Assembly: GCA_029778715.1 (NCBI GenBank)
Contig: JAKOPT010000045.1
Coordinates: 170,635-234,634, forward strand
Reading direction: 5' to 3'
Length of the DNA: 64,000 bases
Source: Actinomycetes bacterium
Lineage (GTDB): Bacteria; Actinomycetota; Actinomycetes; Actinomycetales; Dermatophilaceae
Of the stretch, positions 35,748 to 44,413 are shown piece by piece. Every line of letters begins with the position of its first letter. The first letter of the stretch is position 1. The notes beneath the pieces were generated by a model. It saw nothing but the letters and a program-made list of their open reading frames with translations. It did no database searches and was not told the origin of the DNA. Made by a program: the position numbers and the translations under genes.

Positions 35748-36058
35748 CGCGGTCGGTGACGACCCGGATTGGGGGCGGGGGTTGAGACGTGGCGGGGCGT
35801 CTCCTTCAGTGTGATGCGATGAGGTGACCCTTGCCACCGGAGGCGTGTCGAATGAAATGGGGTCAATTCGGCGCGTGGACCCCCTAGAAAAGGTCACCAC
35901 ACCCCTACTATGGCGCGGCTTGACGACCAGGACTAGGCCATTGCCCGAGTCCGTACAGGTCCGTACATCCCAACCCCGTCGTGTTGCAACGGCGTGGCCC
36001 CCCTTGACCTGGGCTTTCATCTCAGCCAATGAACCGCGTGCGACGATAGGGTCAGAGC
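35748..36058. other. 311-bp divergent intergenic region with two repeat signals
   Basis: It lies between the response regulator and the HTH-STAND-WD40 gene and must hold both promoters. It contains GGGGTC (35859-35864) and GACCCC (35878-35883) as an inverted repeat, and a direct repeat of GTCCGTACA at 35949-35957 and 35959-35967. No protein-coding frame in it looked convincing. Confidence 0.6.
35949..35967. promoter_or_regulatory. direct repeat of GTCCGTACA with 10-bp period
   Basis: Two identical nonamers begin exactly 10 bp apart, one helical turn, placing both on the same DNA face. They lie 92 bp before the GTG of the STAND gene and 202 bp before the response-regulator start. This is a candidate binding site for the adjacent LuxR-type regulator or the HTH-STAND protein. 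Confidence 0.4.
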
Positions 36059-39000
36059 GTGAGCAACAGTCCAGGCAGCATTCCCGCGGACGGGATGCCC
36101 TTGGGTCCCTCCCCGGATCCAGCGGGTATCGGCACGGCGAACGAGTTCGCCGTCGCGCTCTCGGCGCTGCGAGAGCGCCGGGCAAGGACCGTCCGTGACG
36201 TGGCGAAGGCTGCGAATCTACCGAGCAGCACCCTTGGCGGCTACCTCTCCGGTCGGCATTTGCCCCCGATCACCCGTTTGCCCGTCTTTGCCGGGTTGCT
36301 CGTCGCACTGGGAGTCCCGCTCGACGAGCACGAACCGTGGATCGCCGCGTTGCGGCGGGCCTCACATCACCGCTCAGGGGTGCGAGACCAAGAGCCGTAC
36401 CCCGGACTGCGTGCCTTCGACATGGCTGACGAGACCGTGTTCTTCGGCCGTGACGATGAGACCGCCGCGGCCGCGGCGCTGATCCGGGACATGCCCCAAG
36501 GCATCATGATCGTCCTTGGCGCGTCCGGCTCGGGGAAATCCTCCCTGATTCGCGCCGGGGTCTTGTGCGCACTTGGTCCGGAATGGGCGCGTCACGTGAT
36601 TCGTCCGGGGGCGGACCCCCTTGCTGCCCTGACCGCGGTGGACAACGGGCCGATGGGCGAGGTACCGGCCCCCTCCTCGAGCGGCGACTTTGTCGTCAAA
36701 GATGTGCTCGTCGTCGATCAATTCGAGGAACTCTGGACCCAAACCAGCGACCCCGAGGTGCGCGGGTCGGTGGTCTCAGCCCTGGCCGAACGGGCTTCTC
36801 GCCCCGGCCATCGGGTGGTGCTCGTCGTTCGGTCGGACTTCTATGCCGCCGTGGCGGCCGTGCCCGAACTGGTCAAGCCGCTACGTCATCGTTCATTCCT
36901 GGTTTCTGCGATGTCTCCAGCTGCTCTCACGATGACCATCACTGGGCCAGCGGCAGCGGTCGACGCCACCGTCGAAGCCGGACTGGCGTCCGAAGTCCTG
37001 CGTGATCTCGCCGTCGGAGGAGGTGATCTGTCCGCGGTGCTGCCGCACCTGTCCCACGCGATGCACCTCGCCTGGGAGCATCGCTCCTCTCGTGTCTTGA
37101 CGCTGGCAGATTACGACGCGGTTGGCCGGGTCAGTGGCGCGATTGCCCGGTCCGCCGAAGATGCGTATGCCGCCCTCAGCGCCGAACAGCGTGAGGTCGC
37201 CCGCTCGGTATTGCTGCGAATGGTCGTGGTCGACGAGGACGCGGCTCCAACGGCAGCGACCTTGCCCTTGACAGCTGCCCTGAGCGAAGACGAGATGGAC
37301 GTTCTCGACCATTTCGCGCGGCACCGCCTCATTGCTCTCGATGATCTCGCTGCCCGGTTCGCTCACGAAGCCGTCCTTTCTGCCTGGGATCGGCTCGCGG
37401 GCTGGATCGAGTCCGACCGCACCCGCCTGGCATTCGGTCAGGTCGTTGAACGGGAGAGCCGAGCGTGGATGCGGGCTGACCACGAGCCCTCACTCCTGCT
37501 GCGGGGCACCCGTCTCGAGGCGGCGAGCGACTGGCTCAACGACCCGCGAACGATCGCCGACCCGGACGAACGACAATTCGTCGAGGCCAGTGAGGCGGCT
37601 CATGCGGAGGAGGCCTCGGCGGCGAAGAGGCGACTCCGTCGCACCCGCATCCTGCTGGCCGCGGTGTCCGTCACAGCCGTGGCAGCGCTGACAGCCGCGG
37701 GTTTGGTGGTCCAGTACCGCGAGGCGTTGGCGACTGAGCGCGATGTGGCGCAAGCCCGTCAACTTGCCGCCGAATCGGTGAAGTTCGGCGCAACGGACCC
37801 GATGGTGTCCCGCGAACTGGCGGTCGCGGCATACCAAGAGGCATCGACCCTGCAATCCCGCTCGGTTGTGCTCTCGGCGACCGGGGACCCCGCCGTCACC
37901 GCAATCTCGACCTCGGCGGGGATGCCGGCGTTGGCTGCCGAACCCCGCGGGACGCATCTTGCGGTGGGAAGTTCGGGTGGCGTGTTGACGATCTATGACG
38001 TGAGCGGACAAGCACCGGTGCGTGGCGCGACAGTGACCGTGCCCGGCGGTGGCGAGGAGGGGCTCGATGCGCTGGTGTGGCACGCCGGGCCGCCGCTGCT
38101 GGCCGCTGTGACGAGCAAGGGCCGCGGAATCGTCTACGACGTCTCTGACATCAGCCGGCCGCAGTCCATGGGATCCTTCGCCGTGCAGACCTACGTCGGC
38201 GGACGCCTCGACATTGCGCCCGATGGCTCCGAAATGCTGGTTCCCACGGAGACGGACGGCATCCGCCGCTTCCTGCTCGATCCGGTGAACCACTCTCTGG
38301 CAGAAGGCCCCGCGATCCCGTCGGACGTGCCCGTGACGTCGCTGAACTACCTTGCCGACGGTCGAGTTGTGACGGGGTCCCCGCAAGGAGTCCTGACGCT
38401 GCGTGGCCCGGGGCCAGCCCATGCGCCGCTCGCCACCTCAGCGCTCGGGAAGGACCGGATCGTCGGTGTTCTGGGCCTTGAGGACCACGTGTTCGCGGCC
38501 ACTCGCGGGCAGAACCACGCGTATGCCGTGCCCCTCGAGCAGGCCTCGTTGGGGACGCCGGTCAGCGTGGGCGAATTCGACAGTTGGGTCAACGATGTCG
38601 CGGTGAGTGCCGACGGGACGCAGGTGACGTTCGTGTCGGCGGACGGATCGGCCCGAACCATGGACCGGCTCGGTCGCGTCATTGACGTCGCGGACTTCCC
38701 CGACGGTCTCGGGCGAGTGGTGTACCTGCCTGACGGTCGACTGGCGGTCGGCGTTGCGTCGGGGCAGGTGGTCCTCCGCGGGGGACGTACGCCGATCGCC
38801 GACGAGCCGAAGACGAAGGTCTTCGCCACGTCCTGGGCGCACGATGGCCGGACGCTGGTGACCTTCCCCAATGCCCAAGGGGACCAAGTGCGAGTGTGGG
38901 ACGTCGGCGACTCGTTGCGCCCGGTGTTGTCCGCCGTACTCCCCGGCATGCCCGTTGGCGAGTGGGCCAGCGGCGGTGGCGACATCAGCCCGAACGGGCG

Positions 39001-39805
39001 CCGCGTGGTTGCCGGCATCATGAACGGCCAACTTGTCGGCTGGGCGCGTGCAGAAACGGGTGGCTGGCGGCGGGCGTTCACCATGACCCTGGGCACGGCG
39101 AACGTCGGCATCACCAAGTTCATCGACGACACGCACGTGTTCGTTGTCGACGATGACACCAACGCCCTGGTGATCGACGTGTCGGTGAACCCGCCGAGCA
39201 TCGTGCGGCGCCTGACCGGAGTCCACGACTACCCCAACAACGGCGGTGTCTCGGCGGCGCGCGGCTTGTTGGCGGTGGCCCTTGACTCCGGAAGCGTGGC
39301 CGTGTGGGGCCCCGCCTCGGATGCGCCGCTGGTGATCGTCCCTGGCGATAGCCCCGTCTGGGGCGTGACCTTCTCCACCGACGGGATGCAGATGTTGACG
39401 GCCTCACATTCGGGGCATCTTCGGCTCTACGCCATGACGGACCCCACCAAGCCCCGGCTGATCGAGGACCTTGTCGGGGCGACCGGCGGCATCCAAGATG
39501 TCGACCTGGGTGCCGACGGTTCTATCGCGGCGGCCGTCACCGACGGCAACGCCGTTCTCTTCCGTCAAGTCGGTGACCACCACGAGTTGTCCGCGCGGAT
39601 CACGACGGCGGCGCGCATGTTCACGGTGCGCTTCTCACCAGACGCGACAAGACTTGCGAGCGGGGAGATGAAGGCGACCGTTCAGATCTGGTCCACCGAC
39701 CCTGACCGGGCCGCTCGGCACATCTGTGCGGGGCTGGGGGACGCGATGACGACGGAGCGGTGGTCTGCGTTGCTGCCCGGTGTGCCCTACCGCAAGGTCT
39801 GCTGA
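36059..39805 (+). CDS. HTH-STAND ATPase with membrane helix and WD40 propeller
   Basis: The 1248-residue protein starts at GTG 36059. Order: an XRE-type HTH (about 20-70, TVRDVAKAANLPSSTLGGYLSGR), a short linker, a STAND/NACHT-like NTPase (about 115-500) with YPGLRAFDMADETVFFGRDDE, Walker A GASGSGKSSL (Lys160) and Walker B DVLVVDQFEELW, a helical region, one membrane helix (about 530-552), a coiled coil (REALATERDVAQARQLAAES), and a long WD40-type propeller region (about 610-1235). STAND proteins switch by ligand-induced oligomerisation. Here an HTH is fused to a membrane-anchored version whose propeller should be extracytoplasmic. It is divergent from the two-component operon. Actinobacteria have many such proteins, mostly of unknown function. 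Confidence 0.92.
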   Translation: MSNSPGSIPADGMPLGPSPDPAGIGTANEFAVALSALRERRARTVRDVAKAANLPSSTLGGYLSGRHLPPITRLPVFAGLLVALGVPLDEHEPWIAALRRASHHRSGVRDQEPYPGLRAFDMADETVFFGRDDETAAAAALIRDMPQGIMIVLGASGSGKSSLIRAGVLCALGPEWARHVIRPGADPLAALTAVDNGPMGEVPAPSSSGDFVVKDVLVVDQFEELWTQTSDPEVRGSVVSALAERASRPGHRVVLVVRSDFYAAVAAVPELVKPLRHRSFLVSAMSPAALTMTITGPAAAVDATVEAGLASEVLRDLAVGGGDLSAVLPHLSHAMHLAWEHRSSRVLTLADYDAVGRVSGAIARSAEDAYAALSAEQREVARSVLLRMVVVDEDAAPTAATLPLTAALSEDEMDVLDHFARHRLIALDDLAARFAHEAVLSAWDRLAGWIESDRTRLAFGQVVERESRAWMRADHEPSLLLRGTRLEAASDWLNDPRTIADPDERQFVEASEAAHAEEASAAKRRLRRTRILLAAVSVTAVAALTAAGLVVQYREALATERDVAQARQLAAESVKFGATDPMVSRELAVAAYQEASTLQSRSVVLSATGDPAVTAISTSAGMPALAAEPRGTHLAVGSSGGVLTIYDVSGQAPVRGATVTVPGGGEEGLDALVWHAGPPLLAAVTSKGRGIVYDVSDISRPQSMGSFAVQTYVGGRLDIAPDGSEMLVPTETDGIRRFLLDPVNHSLAEGPAIPSDVPVTSLNYLADGRVVTGSPQGVLTLRGPGPAHAPLATSALGKDRIVGVLGLEDHVFAATRGQNHAYAVPLEQASLGTPVSVGEFDSWVNDVAVSADGTQVTFVSADGSARTMDRLGRVIDVADFPDGLGRVVYLPDGRLAVGVASGQVVLRGGRTPIADEPKTKVFATSWAHDGRTLVTFPNAQGDQVRVWDVGDSLRPVLSAVLPGMPVGEWASGGGDISPNGRRVVAGIMNGQLVGWARAETGGWRRAFTMTLGTANVGITKFIDDTHVFVVDDDTNALVIDVSVNPPSIVRRLTGVHDYPNNGGVSAARGLLAVALDSGSVAVWGPASDAPLVIVPGDSPVWGVTFSTDGMQMLTASHSGHLRLYAMTDPTKPRLIEDLVGATGGIQDVDLGADGSIAAAVTDGNAVLFRQVGDHHELSARITTAARMFTVRFSPDATRLASGEMKATVQIWSTDPDRAARHICAGLGDAMTTERWSALLPGVPYRKVC

Positions 39806-39857
39806 TCCCCGACTCTGGTTCGCGGTGAACTCCAGGAGGCGGGCGAAGGGCGCACCG

Positions 39858-40400
39858 TCAGTTCCGAAGACCCGGTATGCCGTCGATCGCGGCGTCTTGG
39901 TTGGACCCGGAGTGCCCGCCGTAGATGTTGCAGTAGGCGATCACCTGGAGGATGGCCAGGTGCAGGTTCTGGTCGTCGGCGGCGCGATTGTGGCGCAACA
40001 GCATGGCCGTCACGGCGGCGATCTGCTCTTTGGTGGCATTGCCGTTCAGGCCGGTGTCGGGGGCCATCGCGGCATACTGCGCGCATGTCACGGCACCCGG
40101 GACCGCTGCGGGGGAGGGAGTCGGACGGGCGGCGGAAGCGGCCGTGGGCACAGACGCGTGGGGAGCAGTGGGGCTGGGCGCGGCGCCGTCGGCGCTACCA
40201 GCCACGGTGATGCCGGTCCCAGCCGTGGAGCTCGCGTTCGAGGAGGTTCCCGAACACGCACCGAGAAGGAGCAGCGGCAGGGTACATGTGGTGATCATGC
40301 TGGCGAGGCGATGGCGCCAGCGGCCGGGCGCCAGCGGCATACGGGCTGGGCGGATCCCCGATGTGGGCTCCGTCGAATCGGGTGCGGTGCTCACGGTCAC
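39858..40400 (-). CDS. HdeA-like small lipoprotein
   Basis: The 180-residue protein starts at GTG 40400, chosen because AGGAAGAGGAA lies about 5 bp upstream. An unusually long 35-residue head precedes a hydrophobic segment and lipobox (PLLLLGACSG). After a Ser/Ala/Pro linker, the C-terminal 75 residues carry two cysteines in a pattern like small HdeA-type chaperones (VTCAQYAAMAPDT ... VIAYCNIYGGH). HdeA proteins protect periplasmic proteins from acid in proteobacteria; the assignment here rests on pattern only. It converges with the STAND gene and is divergent from the zinc-ribbon gene, with a palindrome copy between. Confidence 0.7.
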   Translation of the reverse strand: MTVSTAPDSTEPTSGIRPARMPLAPGRWRHRLASMITTCTLPLLLLGACSGTSSNASSTAGTGITVAGSADGAAPSPTAPHASVPTAASAARPTPSPAAVPGAVTCAQYAAMAPDTGLNGNATKEQIAAVTAMLLRHNRAADDQNLHLAILQVIAYCNIYGGHSGSNQDAAIDGIPGLRN

Positions 40401-40561
40401 GGCCGTTCCTCTTCCTGGGTTCAGGGCCGCGAGTCGAGCGGGGGACGAACCGGCCCTGGCGTGCCTTCGATTCAACGCCTGGCCCGAGAAATCCGCTAGC
40501 GACGACCTGTCCTCACTTCCGGTGCCGCTGGGCACCCGACGAGAGGCTCATCGCGGTGACG

Positions 40562-40579
40562 GTCCCCCGAAGTGGGGAC
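40562..40579. promoter_or_regulatory. 18-bp palindrome GTCCC-N8-GGGAC, copy 4
   Basis: GTCCC-CCGAAGTG-GGGAC ends 89 bp before the ATG at 40668. A -10-like CCTACTGT is at 40602-40609. It is the only copy outside the 4.6-21 kb locus and again precedes a zinc-ribbon membrane protein gene. Confidence 0.6.
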
Positions 40580-40667
40580 TCGTCCACCCCGGCCGCCCCG
40601 TCCTACTGTGCCGCTGGGACGGTGGGACGCTGACCGCCGTGTCACCACAGGTCCCAGGAGTCTCACG

Positions 40668-41813
40668 ATGCCGGTGACCTACGCGGCCGGTGCTGGTTTC
40701 GGCATGTCAACCGCGCCGTCTGTGGAAGGAACCGCTGTGACCGTCTTCCGTTCGTCTGGTGCCGTCTGTCCCCGATGCGGTGCGCCGGTTCGCTTCGACG
40801 ACGCGTTTTGCCCCCAGTGTGGGCTGGCCCAACGTACCGCCGGCTTGGGACCGAACCCGACCGAACCCCTGGCCGATCCTTTCGAGGCGAGCCACGGTCG
40901 TGGCGAAGGTGCGGGGGCCGATCTCACGGACGATGCGGCGCCTACTGGCGCAGGGACGGCTAGCGCGCAGACGGGTGGTTCCGGGGGCGATGCCGGAGTT
41001 GACGCAGCACCGAGCGGCGCGGCATCCGCATCAGGGTCCATGCCCGCGGATGTCGCCTTCGCCTTCGGCTTCGACCCGAACCCTCCGGAAGCACCGGGGG
41101 GCCAAGTTCCGTCCGGGAGCCAGACCCCTACCTGGGCCGGCGGCGAGCCCGTGACAACGCCCACGCCAGCCCTCGAGGGGGCCACCGCTCCTGGAGAGGC
41201 GGAGTTGGTGGAGAGTCTTAATCCGAAAGTGGCCGGCCCGGCGGCGCTGTTTGCCGTCCTGCTCGCCATCTTCTCGTGGCTCACGATCGGCCCCCTGAGT
41301 TTGTTGGCCGACGTGATCGTCGGCGTGGCTCTGTTTGCCGTGATCCGGCAGAACACGTGGAGCATGTCGGTCAACATCTTCACGACCGCGGTGGCTGATC
41401 TGATCGGGCTCGTCCGGCGAGTGGTGTCGGCACCGCAACGTTTGCGAGAACGGCGAGTCCAGTTCACCGTCGTCGCCGTTCTCATGCCGTTGGTGGTCGG
41501 TGTGCTGTGGGGCCTGTTCGGGTTTGCGCCCCACGCGAACCGGGACGACGTGTGCAGTGCGTATGCCGCCTTCAGGCAGGAGTCCCTCCACAATTCGTCG
41601 ATCATCGGCTCGGACCGCCCCTGGTTCAACAGGCTGAAGGAACTCGGCACCACCGCTCAGGATTACGCCGGCGCCAATCAGGACATGGTGCGTTCGGCCG
41701 GCGACAGGCTCGTGCGGGTGGCCGAGGGCAACGGGGGCAGCATCGTGACCGCCAGTCAAAGTCAAGCCGATGCGGCGATGGGGGACATCCCTGAGATGTG
41801 TTATGGGGATTAG
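40668..41813 (+). CDS. zinc-ribbon membrane protein
   Basis: The 381-residue protein starts at ATG 40668, with CAGGAG 7 bp upstream. A zinc ribbon (CPRC-x11-CPQC, about residues 34-51) is followed by a long low-complexity acidic linker, two to three membrane helices (about 190-230 and 268-286) and a C-terminal extracellular domain with a Cys pair (DDVCSAYAAFRQ ... IPEMCYGD). This is the same overall plan as the proteins at 2860 and 42933. Its upstream GTCCC-N8-GGGAC palindrome links it to the FN3/secretion locus. No enzyme motif was seen. Its job is unknown. Confidence 0.82.
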   Translation: MPVTYAAGAGFGMSTAPSVEGTAVTVFRSSGAVCPRCGAPVRFDDAFCPQCGLAQRTAGLGPNPTEPLADPFEASHGRGEGAGADLTDDAAPTGAGTASAQTGGSGGDAGVDAAPSGAASASGSMPADVAFAFGFDPNPPEAPGGQVPSGSQTPTWAGGEPVTTPTPALEGATAPGEAELVESLNPKVAGPAALFAVLLAIFSWLTIGPLSLLADVIVGVALFAVIRQNTWSMSVNIFTTAVADLIGLVRRVVSAPQRLRERRVQFTVVAVLMPLVVGVLWGLFGFAPHANRDDVCSAYAAFRQESLHNSSIIGSDRPWFNRLKELGTTAQDYAGANQDMVRSAGDRLVRVAEGNGGSIVTASQSQADAAMGDIPEMCYGD

Positions 41814-41984
41814 CGGCTGTCCCGAATCCCCAGCCCGGCGAATGACTGGACAAGAGCTTCTTTGCGCCTTGGCGCGCGGTAATCAACTTGCCGAAGTCCA
41901 AAACGTAGCTACCAATCTGACCCGGCTCTTCCTCCAAGTTGAAAAACCCAGAAGGCTCTGTGTGTCGCGGATTTACTGACGAGT

Positions 41985-42017
41985 CGCGGCATACGCCTCG
42001 ATATGGCGTATGCCGCG
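41985..42017. terminator. 13-bp perfect hairpin built from two GTATGCCG motifs
   Basis: CGCGGCATACGCC (41985-41997) and GGCGTATGCCGCG (42005-42017) are perfect inverted repeats with a 7-base loop TCGATAT. It lies between convergent genes (stops at 41813 and 42044), so it may act as a bidirectional terminator. Both arms contain the octamer that is over-represented across the window. Confidence 0.6.
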
Positions 42018-42043
42018 CAGCGAGGGTGGACGCCTCCGCCGGG

Positions 42044-42933
42044 CTAGTGGATGTCCACGGAGGTCTTGCTGAGGGTGAACCCGTGCCCGCTGGCCGTGTC
42101 ACGGCAACTTACTCCGGTCTCGGCGACGGAACATTCGCTGACTCCGCTGCGCACCGTTTGGCCGTAGGCGAGGGCGTAGCCCTTCCAGCCGCTGCCGTCC
42201 GCGGCGGCGACGATCGAGTCCCGGTTCGGGTCGTACCACTGGGGCACGGGGTGGCTTGAGCCGATGATGGCGGTATTGCCGGTGACGAACCTCGTGCACC
42301 CGACATAGGCCCATTCCGAGACCCGGAAACTCGCCGTGTTGGGCTGCTTCGCCCGCGTGCAATCGGGCATGCTGGGCGCCATCGGCCAGTTGCGGATCAG
42401 GGCGGTGCATTCCGCGCCGACCTCGTCGAGCCAACAGACCAGGTTGCCTGACGGTGAGATGAACGCCGCGTCGCCGGACACCATGATCGGGCCGGCCGTT
42501 GACCGGGAGGGTGAAGGGGTCGGGGAGGGCGAGGGGCTTGCCGAGGGCGAGGTCGAAGGCGTGCCCGATGGAGTCGGTGACGGCCGTGCAGTGCTGACGG
42601 TGGGGGTCGGCCGGGTTGCCTCCACGGAGCCGCTCGAGCGGTGGAGGACGACATAGCCGACTGCGACGACAAGCAGGACCACGGCCAGGGCGGCGGCGAT
42701 AAGGGCGGCCGTGCGGGTGCGGGTCTTGCGGTCGGGCGCGGCGGGCGGCAAAGGGGGCACGGCGGGCGGGCCCGTGGGCGCAACGGGCGTTGGGGCGACC
42801 GTGAGTGGCTGTGTGGGTTGCGGGCCTGGCGGGCCTGGCTGCGGCCCGTGGCGTCGGGTGTCGAACGCCCGCATGCGGAACAGAGGACAGCGTCGTCGGA
42901 CATGGGGGCTGCGCACCCCGAGCAATTTGTCAT
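42044..42933 (-). pseudogene. zinc-ribbon, membrane-anchored protein with an apparent 1-nt frameshift
   Basis: The start is at ATG 42933, behind GAGGGGTG. The first 30 residues are a zinc ribbon (CSGC-x13-CSAC, then GRSTPDATG). The next natural segment, PQPGPPGPQPTQPLTV, the membrane helix (AALIAAALAVVLLVVAVGYVV), a Ser/Pro stalk and an external domain with at least five cysteines are encoded in the other frame, a -1 shift. The break falls at a GGG run at 42845-42847; one extra G would join the frames as DATGPQPG. It is therefore a recent loss, an assembly error, or a functional slip. The joined product would be about 296 residues and match the plan of the 2860 and 40668 proteins. Confidence 0.75.
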
Positions 42934-43241
42934 GGCCACCCCTCATGCTCGCTGGGATCGCCGTTGAAGATACTCCATCACCGGCATCTGTTTGCGATCC
43001 CGTGACGCATTCGACAGCCCTGACTTCACTACTCGACGTGCGCCTCAGCCCGGCTGAGGGAGAAGGCATGTCCGGGCGGCATACCCTGGCAGGCCACCCC
43101 GGTCTCGGTGACGGCGAGGAGGGGGCCCGATGTGGGCGAGGACGTCGGCGTGGGGCGAGGGACTCAGGGTGGTCGAGGGCGACGGCGGCCCTCCCTGTGT
43201 GCAGGGAGGGCCGCCGTCGTGTCGGACCCGAGAGGGTGGCG
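42934..43241. other. 308-bp intergenic region between ino1 and the frameshifted gene
   Basis: Besides the terminator at 43180-43219 it contains a 17-bp palindrome, CCTCAGCC-C-GGCTGAGG at 43043-43059, 110 bp before the ATG at 42933, and one CGGCATAC motif at 43077-43084. No convincing gene was seen. Confidence 0.6.
43180..43219 (-). terminator. perfect 18-bp hairpin after ino1
   Basis: CGACGGCGGCCCTCCCTG (43180-43197) and its exact reverse complement (43202-43219) flank a 4-base loop, 22 bp beyond the ino1 stop on the minus strand. This is a strong intrinsic-terminator-like structure, though without a clear T-run. Confidence 0.85.
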
Positions 43242-44333
43242 TCAGCGGGGTTCGTCGCCCCGGATGAAGGCCTCCAAGCGGGCCCGGCCCTCGGTGTCTT
43301 CGCGCTGCTCGGGCGGGGACTTCATGAGGTAGGACGAGGCCGACAACAGGGCCCCGCTGATGCCGCGGTCCTTGGCGATCTTGGCGGCGCGGATGGCGTC
43401 GATGATGATGCCGGCCGAGTTGGGGGAGTCCCAGACCTCGAGTTTGTATTCGAGGTTGAGCGGCACGTCACCGAAGGCGCGGCCCTCGAGGCGGACATAG
43501 GCCCACTTGCGGTCGTCGAGCCAGGCGACGTAGTCGGACGGGCCGATGTGGACGTTGGGGTCGTCGACCTTGCCCGACAGGGGGCCGGTCAGGTTGGACG
43601 TCACCGACTGGGTCTTGGAGACCTTCTTGGACTCGAGGCGCTCGCGTTCGAGCATGTTCTTGAAGTCCATGTTGCCGCCGACGTTGAGCTGGTAGGTCCG
43701 GTCGAGCACCACCCCCCGCTCCTCGAACAGCCGCGCGATGACCCGGTGCGTAATCGTGGCGCCGACCTGCGACTTGATGTCGTCCCCGACGATCGGCACC
43801 CCTGCCGCCTCGAACTTCGCGGCCCATTCGGGGTCGCTCGCGATGAAGACCGGCAGCGCGTTGACGAAGGCCACCCCAGCGTCGATCGCGCACTGCGCAT
43901 AGAACTTGTCTGCCTGCTCCGAACCCACCGGCAGGTAGGACACGAGGACGTCGACGCGAGCCTCGCGCAGGGCCGCCACGACATCGACCGGTTCGGCGGC
44001 CGACTCGTCGATGGTCATCCGGTAGTACTTCCCGAGCCCGTCGAGGGTGTGCCCGCGCTGGACCGTGACCCCGGTCGTGGGGACCTCGGCGATCTTGATC
44101 GTGTTGTTCTCGCTGGCGTTGATGGCCTCGGCGAGGTCCTTGCCGACCTTCTTGTCGTCGACATCGAACGCAGCGACGAATTCGACGTCGCGCACGTGGT
44201 AATCGCCGAACTTCACGTGCATCAGGCCGGGCACGGACGACGCGGGGTCGGCATCGCGGTAGTAGTGGACGCCTTGCACGAGCGAACTCGCGCAGTTGCC
44301 GACGCCCACGATGGCGGCGCGGATGGTGGCCAT
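43242..44333 (-). CDS. ino1: myo-inositol-1-phosphate synthase
   Basis: The 363-residue protein starts at ATG 44333, with GAGGAG 8-9 bp upstream. It converts glucose 6-phosphate to 1L-myo-inositol 1-phosphate with NAD, feeding phosphatidylinositol and mycothiol synthesis in actinobacteria. Visible features: Rossmann start [96 protein letters not shown] and [19 protein letters not shown]. Length equals that of other actinobacterial Ino1. It lies 80 bp downstream of the padR gene on the same strand, a common actinobacterial pairing. A GTATGCCG motif lies in the gap. Confidence 0.97.
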   Translation of the reverse strand: MATIRAAIVGVGNCASSLVQGVHYYRDADPASSVPGLMHVKFGDYHVRDVEFVAAFDVDDKKVGKDLAEAINASENNTIKIAEVPTTGVTVQRGHTLDGLGKYYRMTIDESAAEPVDVVAALREARVDVLVSYLPVGSEQADKFYAQCAIDAGVAFVNALPVFIASDPEWAAKFEAAGVPIVGDDIKSQVGATITHRVIARLFEERGVVLDRTYQLNVGGNMDFKNMLERERLESKKVSKTQSVTSNLTGPLSGKVDDPNVHIGPSDYVAWLDDRKWAYVRLEGRAFGDVPLNLEYKLEVWDSPNSAGIIIDAIRAAKIAKDRGISGALLSASSYLMKSPPEQREDTEGRARLEAFIRGDEPR

Positions 44334-44413
44334 GTGCGCTTCTCCTCGGGGTGGGTTGGGGTTGGGGCGGGGTTTTCGGTATGCCGCGGAGCCGGCTGCC
44401 GTCGTCGGCTCGC

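Noticed and set aside
35748..36185. Longer N-terminus for the response regulator
   Set aside because: It would add 146 residues of Arg/Ser-rich sequence before the receiver domain and overlap the divergent STAND gene start.
40401..40535. Longer N-terminus for the HdeA-like lipoprotein
   Set aside because: GTG 40400 has a clear purine-rich ribosome site; the extension would push the lipobox to about residue 94.
42845..42847. Programmed -1 frameshift in the zinc-ribbon gene
   Set aside because: No X-XXY-YYZ slippery heptamer is present at the junction; a lost G in a G run is simpler.
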